DNA of 64,000 nt from Pipra filicauda (taxonomy: Eukaryota; Chordata; Aves; Passeriformes; Pipridae). This document shows, piece after piece, positions 48,385 through 61,313 of this stretch (position 1 is the first letter of the stretch; every line of letters begins with the position of its first letter). A program made the position numbers and the translations under genes. The notes below the pieces were generated by a model, which saw only the letters and a program-made list of their open reading frames with translations, searched no databases and had not been told where the DNA came from. The stretch covers positions 186,001 to 250,000 of the forward strand of contig NW_024104349.1 in NCBI RefSeq assembly GCF_003945595.2, given 5' to 3'.

Positions 48385-48743
48385 TTCTGGAGAAGAAAAG
48401 GCTCCAGGGAGATCTTACAGCAGCCTTCAAGTACTTGAGGGGGGCTTATAGAAAGAGGGGAGCAACTTTTTACACAGAGAGATAGAGGTAGGACAAGGGG
48501 AAAGAGTTTTAAACTGAAGGAGAGATTTAGATTAAATGTAATGAAGGAATTCTTGGCTGTGAGGGTGATGAGGCCCTGGCACAGGTTGCCCACAGAAGCT
48601 GTGGCTACCCCATCCCTGGAAGTGTCCAAGGCCAGGCTGGATGGAGCAACCTGGGATAACGGAAGGTGTCGCTGCCCATGGCAGGGGGCTGGAATTAGAT
48701 GATCTTTAAGCTCCCTTCCAACCCAAACCATCCTGTGATTCTA
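48385..48743 (+). mobile_element. CR1 LINE 3' fragment
   Basis: TTCTGGAGAAGAAAAGGCTC, CAGCCTTCAAGTACTTGAGG, GTTTTAAACTGAAGGAGAGA and the end ACCATCCTGTGATTCTAG, about 360 nt. It belongs to a subfamily with the TTTAGATTAAATGTAATGAAGG middle. Confidence 0.92.
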
Positions 48744-51700
48744 GTTTGGGATTGAAGGCCAAGTCCACAGAAATGAGACCAAATTTTGTGTTCCTTTGTA
48801 GCCAGAAACTAGAAGTGAAACAGTTTTTAGGAATATTAACCAAGAAAAACACCTACAATGTGAGTCCCTGGAAGGCCCAACCCCACTAGAGGTGCTGGAA
48901 GACAGCAGCGAAGTCATGGAAAAACAAGGAAAGAAGCACAGGGGAAGTGAGAGGGATCAAGAAAGGATTTCTTTCAGCAGAAGAAATCAATGGTTACTAT
49001 CACACAAACCTCCAGTTTTCAGCAAGACAGATGAATCCAGAGGGAGAAAAAAAAAATCCCTCTAAAAAGTTTGAATATGAAAAACGAAGCTGTAAAACTT
49101 AAAATCCAGAATCCATTTTCCTAAAGCCTTGAAGAAGTTGATTTCAATTAGGCTGCAGAAATTCATCTTGAGTCAAAATAACTGGAGAACAACTGAGCAG
49201 AAGAAATCCTGTGCTATTTTTTCTGCTCACAAAACCTGTGGAGAAGCTGGGAGTGTGCACCCTGCACGTGCAAACATCCTCCCAGCTCCAGAGCTTGAGG
49301 GGTTGGACACCTCCAGCACCACATGTGGACAGACAGGTACTTGAACGTGGCATCTCTGTTACAACTGTTCAAAATTAAATATCTTTTAAGGTAAGTACCA
49401 TTTTTTTTTTACTTGATGCTTTCATTCACCTGCCAAGACCGAAGCACGGGGTGATTCTCTTCTCCCAGAATTTGACTATGCTCAAGTCAAAATCAATCCA
49501 AAGGAAAGCATCTTTGAAGGGCTCAAAGCTGATACTGCCTCCAGTGACAAAAGCACTGTCATTCCAGTCAGGCTGAAGACCAGAGGAAGGATACAGACTG
49601 CCTGAAAACCTTTTCCTGCCTTCTTTTTTTCCAAGGATTTTTAAATTAATCTGTCTTGCAAGCAGCAGGTGCTACACAAAAGCCTGGCACATTGTTCAAG
49701 TAGCTGAGAGCATAATTTGGCTGCTGTTCATTTTTAACACCGAAGGTCTGGAACATAAACCTGAGGTAGATTTAAAAACCTTTTCTTATTTATTAAAAAG
49801 AAAGTCATTTAAAAGGCTATTGCTCTGAATTAAAAAGGGCTGCTTCACACTGCTGTCATTTTTATATTCGTTCACCACCTCTCCATTCCTCAGTGTCACT
49901 ATTGGTTACACAGGCACCTACTTTCAACTTCTAATTCAAGCACGCTCATTACCACAACTGAACATGATTTGAGGAAAAAAACACACAAAATAATTAAAAA
50001 AAAAAAAAATTACAACCATAGAAGTCCTTTCTTGCTTATCCAGACAGTAGCTATGCTTATTCACCTTTAACAGACTTGAGTTCCATGTGTGAGAAGAAGC
50101 AGGAAAAAGTTTCCTAGTAAACATTTTGATTTCAAGCATTTTCATTTGAACCCAATGATAGAAAAAAAAATAATTAAAGGAAGTCAAAAGGCAAACATTT
50201 ATGCATGTCAAAATAAATTCTCAGACTTTACAACATCCCCAGGAGCTACAAGAATATATGGTACAACAAGAATAACTCTGAACTTACCACGTGCATTTAC
50301 ATTTTAAACTGAGGGTTTCAGAAGTCTTTCCAGGAGATTTTCCACAGTCACTGCAGTCAGTGAAAGTTTAATCACTACTGGTTTTAACTGGTGGCAGAGA
50401 AAGCCCAGTGACAAGAACTTCTGAGCCTTCTGCAATCATTAAATGGCTCCTGTAAGATTTATTCCCGCTTTCTGAATTAAATTTGCACAACATCAGCTGC
50501 TGCTAAGGTCAGGGATGTTTTCTGCAACACAGCAGCCTTTACCATGGATTTTATGCAGCTTCCCTCTTTATGTCCTATGCCTGTATCTCATTTCATTCCA
50601 GTACTCACACAAAAGCTGCAGTAAAAATAATTTACAACATAAAATTATAGATTATTAGCCAAAAGAAAGCGGCAAGCAAAACGTTGTCTGGTATAAACCC
50701 TCTGTTCCTTCTCTGACATAAATTATCCCATACCAGGCCTGCTGCAATTCTAAAAAAGTTGCTTTCATTTTACTGAAAAAGCCAAACCACATATAAAGAG
50801 TGTGAGAAACAAATGTTTAGAGTTTTCATCAGCCAACAAACAATTATAATCACCATTTCTGCATGACACTGTGAGCATCTACTCTCTAAGATTCACAGCA
50901 CTTCTACTTTTCTTCTAAGATTTAAGATGCTCTTTCCTTCCATCTGGAAGGAAATGGCACAAATACAGCTCAAAAAAACTGAAGCATGTTAATCTAACAC
51001 ATTTAACTGATATAAGCAGACTAGAATTTAAAGCTTCCTAAGCCAGGAGTACTAAAAAAAAAAAAAGAAATCTACAATTACTGTACCTTGGGAATGCTTT
51101 CGCTTAAGACATGCAGCATCTGATTTCTCCTTATATCCTCTCCATTTGAACAAAGAAGGGAGGGAGAAGGGAGGGAGGTAGTAGAGAACTAAAAGTAAAA
51201 ACACTGAGCTTCAAAGTAAAATTTTTAAACGGGGTGTCATTTTTTTCATTAGTATCACCATTTTTAGAAAAAAAAAATTGGCACATTTTCTGGAAAAAAA
51301 AAAAAGTATATACTTAAAAAGCAGATCTTGTAGCAGAAGTGTCAGGTCCCAGATTTAATTGCTGAAGAATTTAGCCAAATTCAGCTTCTTCAGTGTTCAT
51401 AACCAGTCATGACATCACAACAAAGCTAAAGGCATTAGTAAGAGAGAGCTGGGACAAAAACATCATCACCCTACTTGGTACTGGATAGAACACAGCAAAC
51501 CCTTATAAATGTACACTAAACAACTCAGTTTTAAGCACAGCTCTATTTTTTTCCCCAAAAAAGTGTAAGAGGATCACTGAAAGTTAGATTAGACAAAATA
51601 TCCTATTTTTACCCTGTTCTGCAAGGCCCCAGGAGCACGCAATACTCTGATCCAGTAACTCAAAGCCAGTACAAGTGAGTGATATTCCATGCTTTTATCA

Positions 51701-51927
51701 GTTATCCTGGTCCAGGACTCAGCAAACAGCTCTGTCAGCAGATGTCAATAAAGTGTATTTACTGTTGCCCATCAGTTCTCTAGAGGAGAGGAAAATTAGG
51801 CTCAGAGCTACTTGGGATTCCATGGAATAATTTAGTCCATGCAATATTTTACTGGCTGTGGGAATGCAACACTCAAGAAGAATATACAAAGGAAATTCAT
51901 GAAAAAGTAGAAATAAAACTGTTCTTT

Positions 51928-52105
51928 GTGCTGAGGGTGGTAAAACACTGAACAGACTGCCCAGAGAGGTTGTGGAGCCTCTGTTGTCAGAGATACTGAA
52001 AATCCCAAGGGAAACATCCTGGGCAACCTGCTCTCAGCAGGGAGGCTGGACTAGACCATCTTCAGAGATCCCTCCTGGTCTGCACCACGCTCTGCTTCTA
52101 TGAAT
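51928..52105 (+). mobile_element. Old CR1-related fragment
   Basis: GTGCTGAGGGTGGTAAAACA, CTGCCCAGAGAGGTTGTGGA, GGCAACCTGCTCTCAGCAGG, GAGGCTGGACTAGACCATCT and TCCCTCCTGGTCTGCACCAC, ending TTCTATGAATTC. This is an ancient CR1 subfamily layout. Confidence 0.85.
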
Positions 52106-52368
52106 TCAACTTTCTCAGCTAAAGGTTAACTTAGCTGTGACAAAAACCCATATAAACTTTTTATGAAGAGAGAAAATGCTATTTGAAATCTAAGACAAAA
52201 AAAATCAGCTGTTCCAAATGCAACTTTTATAGGTTTTGTGGCATTAAGCATATGTTGAAATTCCCCAGGAAAAAAACCCCAACAGGCTTATGCTGTCTCA
52301 AAAGCAATGCATTAAAACATTAATTCTGATTCTCACAGGATTTCTTCCCCATATTTCTTATCAGCTAT

Positions 52369-52440
52369 CATGGAATCATAGACTTGATCACAGAATGGGA
52401 TTGCTGGGGTCCATCTGTTCCAATCCTCTATGCAGAGTAG
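52369..52440 (-). mobile_element. Possible old CR1 tail
   Basis: CATGGAATCATAGACTTGAT, CACAGAATGGGATTGCTGGG and CATCTGTTCCAATCCTCTAT resemble an inverted, diverged CR1 terminus. It is short and uncertain. Confidence 0.5.
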
Positions 52441-53691
52441 GATCAGCTTTGAAGTTGGATCCAATTTCAAGTTTGAATCATGTTGCACAGGTGATTTCCA
52501 GCTGAATTTTGAGCATCTCTCCATGCAAAAACAATGAACTACATCTATTCCTACCTTACTGCCACATAAATTAAGCTTTCAGCTTCATTTCATCCTCATT
52601 AAAGAATATCTCTGAAAAAGATGATTGATAGGTACTCAACTTGTTTTAGCTGACAAAGCTTTGATATGACTGAAATCTCTAGAAAAGCTGCTCCTTTGGT
52701 GGACTCCTTCAGACAGGTCCTGAACTCACTGTCTGCCTAAATATGCAGGAAAGGCACTTTCTAAATATTATTTTAAATACGTAAATTTTAGACTTATTCA
52801 CTGCTAAACAGGTATTATGCTACATTTTTTTCCCCTTCAAAATTATTTCAGATTAAACACTGCTTCACAGAACAAGTATTGCAACTAGGTTTTTATCAGA
52901 AGTATTAATAGAATTATTTTCCAGTGGTGATATACTGAAGTGTAATCACTTGGTATATGCAGTAAAAGAAAGGTCAGGCTTTCTGCACAGGGATATAACC
53001 CATCCTCAGTGGGATCAAATAAACACCTCGGATATTTCCACATTTTAAGGGCTGATGTGCATGTTGAATATTTAAAATTTTGAGCCTAAGAATTCAGTTT
53101 AAAATGTTGCCTTATGTCTTGTGTTGGTATTAATTTACACATGTAAAGTCTGAAGAATGAATTGTTCTTAAGAAGGACAAGCAAAGTCAATATACAAAAA
53201 AGCCTAGTGTTGCCTGGATGAACAACAAAAACAAGTACTTGACAAATTAATCCGTGGGGGTCCAAAGTCCCCCAGTATTGTCTACAATATCTCTGTTAAG
53301 AGAACAGCAGAACAACCAATCAGACCTGGAAGCTCATATAATACATTACAGCACTGCAGAATCTCATTTAGGGGTTTAAGGTGTCATTAGAATTGACTGT
53401 TTTCAGCACAGATTTGGGTGCTGAACCCAACCTCTGCTCCCTGATCCAACTATAAAATGACAATGTGATGATTCTCGTTTTGCTCATAAAAATTATGTAA
53501 AATTACTTTATGTAATGACAAGCCAGAAGGTGCCTTCCCGAACCTGCAGATTTGCAGTTGTGCAAATGTGTGATTTGCATGAACTCGAAGGCAGGTGCAG
53601 AGGTTCAGCTTCACTGCAAAGCAGCCAAAATGCAGCCCAACCCCTAATTCCTTATTTTATAGTACAGTTTCCTCCTGTAGCTGTACTGGAT

Positions 53692-54145
53692 ACTTTAAGG
53701 GACCTTAAAGATCTCATTCCAACCCCCTGCACCTTCCACTATCCCAAGTTGCTCCAAGCCCTGTCCAACCTGGCCTGGGACACTTCCAGGGATGGGGCAG
53801 CCACAGCTTCTCAGGGCATCCTGTGCCAGGGCCTCACCACACTCACACACAAGAATTTCTTCCTGATATCCCATCTAATCCTGTCCTGTCACTCCAGGCC
53901 CTTGTGCAAAGCCCCTCTCCAGCTCTCCTGGAGCCCCTTTAGACCCTGGAAGGGGCTCTCAGGTCTCCCTGGAGCCTTCTCTTCTCCAGGTGAACCCCCC
54001 CAGCTCTCCCAGCCTGGCTCCAGAGCAGAAGAGCTCCAGCCCTCGGAGCATCTCCATGGCCTCCTCTGGACTTGCTCCAGCAGCTCCACATTCCTCTGAT
54101 GTTGGGGGCCCCAGAGCTGGACACAGAACTCCAGTGGGGTCTCAC
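53692..54145 (-). mobile_element. Long CR1 LINE 3' fragment
   Basis: The extreme tail is missing. It starts at TTTAAGGGACCTTAAAGATC, lacks the GGCAGGGAC block, and extends through CAGGTGAACCCCCCCAGCTC to GGGCCCCAGAGCTGGACACA, i.e. into the end of ORF2. About 455 nt. Confidence 0.92.
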
Positions 54146-56872
54146 AAGAGCACAAGAGGGAGACAATCCCCCCAACCTTGACCTTTTTTTTGATAATAAG
54201 GTGCTTCGTTTCTGTGTTGTGCCATAACAACACAGGTGATGCACTGAAGGGGATCAGACACCAAGAGGAGTCAGCAACATCAGGCACCATAAACTCAGTT
54301 CATTTTGCAAGGCATGGAATTAAATACTTTGTAAGGATGGAAATCAAAATTCCACTACAGTTTGCTCAGCAAACAGCGGGATGTCCCCCCGGAGCAGTGA
54401 TATCCAGGGTGCCCCATGGAAAACAGAGCATGAGAAATCACTCACTGTCATACAGGACACAGTCACATACTTTCTGTCACCTTCAGCATTTAAAGCTTGT
54501 CATGCTCCCCAAAAAAACCACAGGAATGCAGCACGGGCATTATGTTATTTATAGGCCACAGGTCGGAGACTCTTTTTCAGAGGAAGGTTTGCTTGGATTA
54601 AGAGTTTAATAACGGGGCATTTATTCATCCTATCATCAAACATCATCCTAACAAAAGCCCTGGATGAAGCTTAGTTATTTCCTTGTTAACATGCTGCAAT
54701 CCAGGAGCAGAATTAATAAATAAAATCACTGGATTTGACTTACTTTGGGTTTATTTTGAAATTCTAAGTACTAACAGACTGTTACAGCAGCTTGTATTAA
54801 CTTTGCTGAGCAATTAGAGGACATGGTTAGTTTTTCATCCCCTTCAGTGCTTTATCATATCATTGAGAACAGTCACTTTGCTTCCCAATGATATTTACAG
54901 ATTTATTCTGATTTTCACTAACCATAGATAACAGCTCCCTGTAAACCTTGATGGGACCAAAATCTGTTTCATACAGGTCACAATTACAACAAATTGTAGC
55001 ACTTAGGGAATTTATAAACTGAATTCAGCACTTGTCCAACTACTTATGTTTACTCCACCAGCAATAATAATGCAAGTTACAAAGCTTCTCCCAGTGCCTT
55101 TGCAAATGGGAATCATGGATGCCAGTGGATCCAGGATGTATGGAGAGGCATATTATAATGACAAAACCACTTTTCACACACTGTCAGCTGTAATTTTCCT
55201 GCAACTCTCCTACTACTACAAAAAAAAAAAAAAATCTATTGAAAGATGTTAGTGACTCGACACATATTCCATTTGAAGTGATGGCATACACAGCTTGGGT
55301 TTACTTTTTTTGGTTTTGCTTTTTTCTCTTTTAGCCTTTTAGAAAAGGCACTGGTGCCTGAATTTGGAGTTTCTTTTTCTGAACTTCTGTGTTTTCACAA
55401 ATATCAGAGATTATTCTTTCTCATCACTCTCCCCAAACTCCCTAACATCAAATCTGAAAATTTCTGTTCTCTTTCTTAAAAAAAAAAATTAAAAATCCCA
55501 GATTTCTCTCCCTTACCAAATAAGGAGAATCCAAGTACCACTGAAGCCATCCATCCTTCCATAAGAAATTAAGCTACCAAAGGCTGGGAGCACTCAGGAA
55601 AACACAGATTTGCTTTCCATGTAAGAGCACAATACCCTGCCACTAACAATGGTGAGCTTTGTGCCAGGACACTGGAACAGTAAATCAGCACAGACACACA
55701 AACACAGGTAAAAGTGCCTCCCAGAAGGGGGGTTGTACTGGTACAGTGCTGTGGCTCAGGGGTCACATCACTTTATCCACCTTTTTGACAGAGCTGTTGA
55801 AGCAGAACACCATACTGCAGGCTAGACCAGAGGAAAAAATCTTTTAAAGTAGTACAAATAGGAAAAAAAAATATATTCATAAAGTCCTCACTAGCTTTGA
55901 GGGGAGTCACAAACTTAACTACTCTCTGAAATGCTGGAAAAACAAATAACACTCTGGTTTTCCTTACAGTGATTACAGAATTCCCCTGAATATTGCCTTG
56001 CCTCCAATTTATTCACAAGCTTTTACTTGTGTGGGCACGTGGCCCAAACACAGCCATTCCTACACTGTGTAACTGCTTTGTACAAAGCTGCAGTTAAAAA
56101 ATAAAGCTGCTTTATAAAGAGTAACACAACCAAATCCCTACTGAAATATATTGTGAGGCCTCTGTACTTGCAGCTCGTGGTTTGTAGGTTGTTCACCAAG
56201 TGACAACCAACCAACAGAAGTAAAGTGTGAAAGCCAAAAACACTGAATTTTTGCTGTGCAATACTTACTCTGAGCAACCCAATCAACTGTCTATGTTAAA
56301 CAACAGATCAGTAATTTTAGAAATCTACTCCTAAAAATGTTCCATGCATTGGACTGAGATTCCCAGCAACTCTAAGTGAATGTCCTCAGCCTGGTCATTA
56401 AAACATAAGGACTTCCACAACAGAATGAATGCCCAAGATTTGCTAAAGCCGAAAACTAATAAATTCACAGAATGAGTAAGAATGGAAAATTAAATGTGTT
56501 CTGTAAAACTGACACTACTCCCTTTAGGGCAAAAATAGGGATGCTGGACAGAGATCTGTTAACCAGTCTGCATTTGGACACTGACTCTTTTTGTCCCATC
56601 AAGAGATTTCAGTTTGAAGTGAGACCTCAAACACAGTTAAAAGACATAAACAAAAATGGGAACATGATGTTTATCCATAAATACAATTTTCACAGTGTTC
56701 ATCAAATGTGCTGCAGCAGGAAATCTCACATCGAGACGTACTGAAAAATGGGAGAGCAAACTGATGGTTCCCACTATGTAGAATGGAAAACCAATACAGA
56801 TCATATTCTTGCTTAAGAAAACCAGATCCCAAGTGTCCAAAAAACATATTATAGTGATCTAAACAATCTTAC

Positions 56873-57046
56873 CCTCCTTCCCATCAACAGGTTTTGATAC
56901 TTCCATGTCAAAGCTCTCCTGCAGCTGCTGGCCTTTGAAGCGGTTGAGATGCTCCTGTTCTATTAAGTTACTTTCCTCCTCTTCCAGAGGTTGCCATGTC
57001 CCATCAATAAACCACTGTCCACGCATTACAGGGATCTTTTCTGTTT
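56873..57046 (-). CDS. DDHD1: DDHD1 exon 2 (first visible coding exon)
   Basis: This 174-nt exon encodes 57 whole codons plus split codons at both ends. It includes IPVMRGQWFIDGTWQPLEEE and then an acidic, Gln-rich stretch (SNLIEQEHLNRFKGQQLQES). The Trp-rich part is the end of the WWE-like region just before the lipase core. The acceptor follows a T-rich tract (TTTTTATTTTAG). A second AG 6 nt further in (CAG, 57043-57041) would drop two codons in frame. The outer one was chosen because it keeps the residue count I recall for human. The donor is GAGG|GTAAGA. Confidence 0.95.
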
Positions 57047-57299
57047 CTAAAATAAAAAAAGAAGATTTTTTTTTAATGCAACAAATCACAAACTGACTGC
57101 AGGAAAGAGGGAAGGGAATTTCGTTGGGTGTCTTGATGGAAAAGTTACACTCCTGCTGCTGGGATCCGTAATAAATGACTTGAGAAACACCATCACCTTT
57201 CCCCATGGGGCTGAAATGAGGAGTTTAATCCGCAAACCTGAGGGTAACGAGGTCAAATTTTCCAAGGGTGTGTGAGGATGTGAGAGATGGACAGAAAAA

Positions 57300-57449
57300 C
57301 AGAATCCCAGAATGGTTTGGGTTGGAAGGAGCTTAAAGACCACCTTGTTCCACCCCTTGGCACGGGCAGGGACAATTTCCACTATCCCAGGTTGCTCCAA
57401 GCCCTGCCCAACCTGGCCTTGAACGCTTCCAGGGATGGGGACTCCACAA
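57300..57449 (-). mobile_element. CR1 LINE tail fragment
   Basis: CAGAATCCCAGAATGGTTTG, TTGGCACGGGCAGGGACAAT, CCCAGGTTGCTCCAAGCCCT, and it ends GGGATGGGGACTCCAC. It lies about 250 nt upstream of DDHD1 exon 2, in intron 1. Confidence 0.92.
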
Positions 57450-60400
57450 AATTTATTAAAGGTTTAATTTAAACAACAGCCCAGCTTTAGTGGGATATAC
57501 TCCTCTCCACTCAGCTGCCTTGAATTTTTGAATAATTAAGCTATTTGTGAGGCTTATGCTCCTCTACACAATTTGACTGATAACAACCATCAGTTTCCAA
57601 GTTATCAAGAGGATGCAGAAAGAGGAGGAGATACAAACCCACTCATGCTTACTCTGACTGCACAGAGCCTTATTTCCTTTGGGAATTGCACTTCCAAGAA
57701 CCCAAATTACACAACGATTAGCATAAATGGTGATATTTAAAGATGAAAGGATTTTTTTTTTTATTAAAATCAGTCTTTTGCTGAGGGCTGGTTTTGGTCA
57801 CTGTCAATCTCGTTTCAGTTTCAGTTCTCCAAATGAGGAAACAGCATTTACTGCCCACATGGCAAAAGAGAAATCTCTAAGAAAAATATATCTTGGCTCT
57901 TATTTTACATCAAACTGTTCTTGTTGCCCACACTAACCACTGGGAACGTAGGGAGCAAGAATTACCTTCCTATACCCATCCCTGCAAGCAAGATGGGACA
58001 ATAACACCCATTGTAACTCAGATTAGAATATCTCCTCCCACACCTGGAAAAATCAAGGAGAAATACTGTGTGTGCCTGTGATCCACAAGCCTGTAAAACC
58101 CCAAACTCCAGGTTTATGGGATTAGCACAGATAGAGGCATGCTGAGAGCCCAGAACAGTTGGACCAGTGACCCCCAGTGCACACTTGGAGGTGTGTGTAT
58201 ATAACTATATATGTACATATAGACTGACTCAGCCAACTGCAAACATCTTGTGTGTGTGCATACAAACCCCAAAAGTTTAGCTCTACATAGCAGATAAGAA
58301 CTGAACCACAAAAGAGGCTTAAAAAGGAGATGGGGGGGGAAAGGCTTTACTACTCAAAGATCTCTTCCTACCTGGAAACAGGGAAAAAAAAAATGACAAC
58401 TTGGAAATTGATGAAAAGAAACAGTAAATGAAAATTAGGTGAAAAACAACCATGAAATAATAGATTTCAGAGTTACTGAGCACAGAAGGGATCTCTCTGA
58501 CCTATCACCAGAGCAGAGCAAACACAGCTGGGTGAGGTGACCCAGCCACGGGCAGAGGTTTTTAGGCTGGTCACAGAGCTCTGTGAGCACAGCCACTAAT
58601 CCAGGTCACAAAACCATCTGTTTCTCAGAGTCCCAGACTGGGAATGGGCACATCCCACTGACATTCCGATGTCTCTGCACTGTCCTCTGCTACAGATATG
58701 TCATTATTGTTCCTTGTGCCTGCAGACACCGGTACACACCAAAAGTAATTTTCATACTAACTGCAAAACTAATTGGAACACACACCCCCCCCCAGTTTAC
58801 TTGGAACCTCTAAACCACTCTGAATTCTTCATCCCTCAGACCACGGAATGCACAAGCTATGAAAGCAAGAGGAAAATCACCTTGCAATAATCTTCCCACA
58901 GGGTAAACAACACCCGAAAGGTTCCAAAGCCAATTTTGAAACCTGTCCCATAAGGGATTTACAGAAAAACACTATTTCCACAGTACTAAAAGTGGTAAAA
59001 AGGTCCTAGCACCCTGCCTCTGTCACAGAAGGAGGGCACAGGAGTGGGTGATGACATCCCTACACTGGTCCTGCCAAAATGAAAAGTGAACAGCAGGAAA
59101 GCTCATGGCAGGGAGGGAAGCAGATGATCTGGAGCAAAGAGCCCAATTACCACTGAATTCCCCTCACTTGGTGCTGGCACAGGTGCTCTCCCAGTTACCC
59201 CAGCATTCTCCTGACTGGGAATGCTGTAGAACAGCCCCTCGGGGCACACATGGCACAACACAGAGGAAATTCCCAAAACAACGGCTCCAAGCACTGCCAG
59301 GCTCTCATCCCAGCTTCCCACAGATCCCAGTTCCCCTCTCAGGCATTACATGTTCTGGTTCAACCCTCCTAAAGCCCCATTCAAGCTCTTGGCTCCCCCT
59401 GCACCCTCAGCTCTGCCTAAATGGAACACAGACAACTCAGGCTTGTGGCCTGACCAAAACCCAGACAGAAGTAGTGCAAGACCCAGTTCTGCCACTCAGC
59501 TCCTCTCTGCCCTCCCAAAATAGCTATTCCAGGTAGAAGCCAGTTGTTACATGCTGAATTCCTAATGTTTTCCATGTTGATGATCCAGCAGATGAACAAA
59601 GAGGTTGGAGTGTTCCAGTGGCACAGTTATTTAGTGGAAATTAATCCCAAACAAAAGCTCTGAGTGGCTTTAAACTGCACAAGGTCATAGTCACCACAAA
59701 TGGCACAGGAAATCCAATATTCTGTGAAAATTTGGACTAACTTTGGAGTCTACATCCCATCAATGAGGTGTGAAAGATGAATATTTACTTTTCATGAGAT
59801 GAAAGACACTTGCAGCAGTGCTAGTTGTCACCACATACAGCAGCCTCCTTCCTTAGCCTTTGCTGTATTCCCAGATATTTTACACCTGCCAGACATCCAC
59901 ATTTTTCAGTACATCCAATACACACAGATCCAGTTAGGCTGCCCTTTACAAACAAAGCTCTGTCTGTAGGAAGGAATGAAATGCACATAAAATGTGAGCC
60001 TAGATAAAGGATCCCATTGTGGCTGAAGCAATGACACAACTACGTCAGATGTTAATCCTCACTGGGAAAATCTGTAAGCAATTCCTTAATTCTTGACTAA
60101 GCAGCCTGTTGAGGTTCCATTCATTGAATCCACAAAAAGATATATATTTTTGAATCATAATCATATGAATGCTATTTTGTATTCATTTTGTTCGGAGTAC
60201 AAGACACCTATTTTTCAGTTTTGAATGGCTTTAAGTTTTTCACATGGGAATTTCCACCTACAGATTTCTGAAATTCTAACCATAAAGTATTAAAATAAAC
60301 ATTTTCAGGCTCTTTTCACCTGAGAGAAACTTTCCCAGAGTCGTTCTTTACAACAGGAGTCTATAGTACTCAAAAGTAGCTCTCAAACATAACATGGGCA

Positions 60401-60939
60401 GAGCCTTTCCCAGAAAAGCTCAGCCAGGAAAAACTGTTTGAAATAAGAAAAATTTTAACATAAAATCTTTGCAGAACAGTTCAGCTTGGGAATAAATTAA
60501 TATATCTGGCTCAGGGTCTGGAAACATATGGAAACATAAATCACTTTCAGTTCCAAAGACAGATTATTATGGAGCTTCGGTTTAAAAACCTGAGTGAGGC
60601 AGTTCTGTTTTCCAGCTCTGTGGGATTTTTAGGAGGACCAGGGAGGGTTTTTTAACTCATCTCCTCCTTTAAGCTGTTGGACACTTTTAGTGCAGCCAAA
60701 GGCACCCTGAGCTACAAGGTGCTTTTATTTCATGTCACGAGCTGGATGGCAGGTTTGAACACTGTGCTGCTGGGAAACCTCAAGAGAAAACCACCTGGAA
60801 GCAAAAGGAAACAAGTAAAGGACAATTCCTGCCATCAGCAGCATGATTTGGTTTTCAGAAAACTGAACATGGTCTTTTCAGAACTCAGATACTCAAATCT
60901 GTGACCAGAGCCCACAAAGACCTATTTCCCATGGAGATA

Positions 60940-61313
60940 GGCTGGGAGAGCTGGGGGTGTTCCCCTGGAGAAGAGAAGGCTCCAGGGAGACCTGAGAGCC
61001 CCTTCCAGGGCCTAAAGGGGCTCCAGGAGAGCTGGAGAGGGACTTGGGACAAGGGGCAATGGCTTCCCACTGCCAGAGGGCAGGGTTGGATGGGATATTG
61101 GGAAGAAATTCTTGTGTGTGAGGGTGGGGAGGCCCTGGCACAGGTTGCCCAGAGAAGCTGTGGCTGCCCCCGGATCCCTGGAAGTGTCCAAGGCCAGGTT
61201 GGATGGGGCTTGGAGCAACCTGGGCTAGTGGAAGGTGTCCCTGCCCATGGCAGGAGGTGAGACTGGATGATCTTGACTTTCCCTTCCAACCCAAACCATT
61301 CTGGGATTCTATG
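60940..61313 (+). mobile_element. CR1 LINE 3' fragment
   Basis: GCTGGGAGAGCTGGGGGTGT, GAGAAGGCTCCAGGGAGACC, GATATTGGGAAGAAATTCTT and the end ACCATTCTGGGATTCTATGA. About 375 nt with low divergence, probably one of the younger copies. Confidence 0.93.

Larger units (their letters stand above)
45372..56872 (-). other. DDHD1: DDHD1 intron 2
   Basis: This intron of about 11.5 kb contains two large + strand CR1 copies (46970-47597 and 48385-48743), older pieces near 52 kb and a minus-strand copy at 53692. The parts 45400-46960, 48750-51920 and 54150-56870 show only A/T runs and no gene. Confidence 0.82.
7009..57046 (-). other. DDHD1: DDHD1 gene body, exons 2-12 (5' exon outside window)
   Basis: DDHD1 is a cytosolic, membrane-associating phospholipase A1 that removes the sn-1 acyl chain, preferring phosphatidic acid and also acting on phosphatidylinositol. 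Loss in humans causes spastic paraplegia SPG28 (established knowledge). Eleven minus-strand exons, all with GT..AG borders and matching phases, join into about 589 codons ending in TGA. Order of landmarks: end of the N-terminal region, the VHGIG segment, the lipase motif SHSLG, then the DDHD domain. The N-terminal exon must lie above 64000. The gene body seen here spans about 50 kb. Identity rests on long stretches recalled as near-identical to human DDHD1; the paralogues DDHD2 and SEC23IP fit much less well. Confidence 0.97.

Noticed and set aside
54178..54609. 143-codon + strand open frame
   Set aside because: It has no recognised domain, no splice or poly(A) context, and lies in intron 2 just past a CR1; chance is sufficient.
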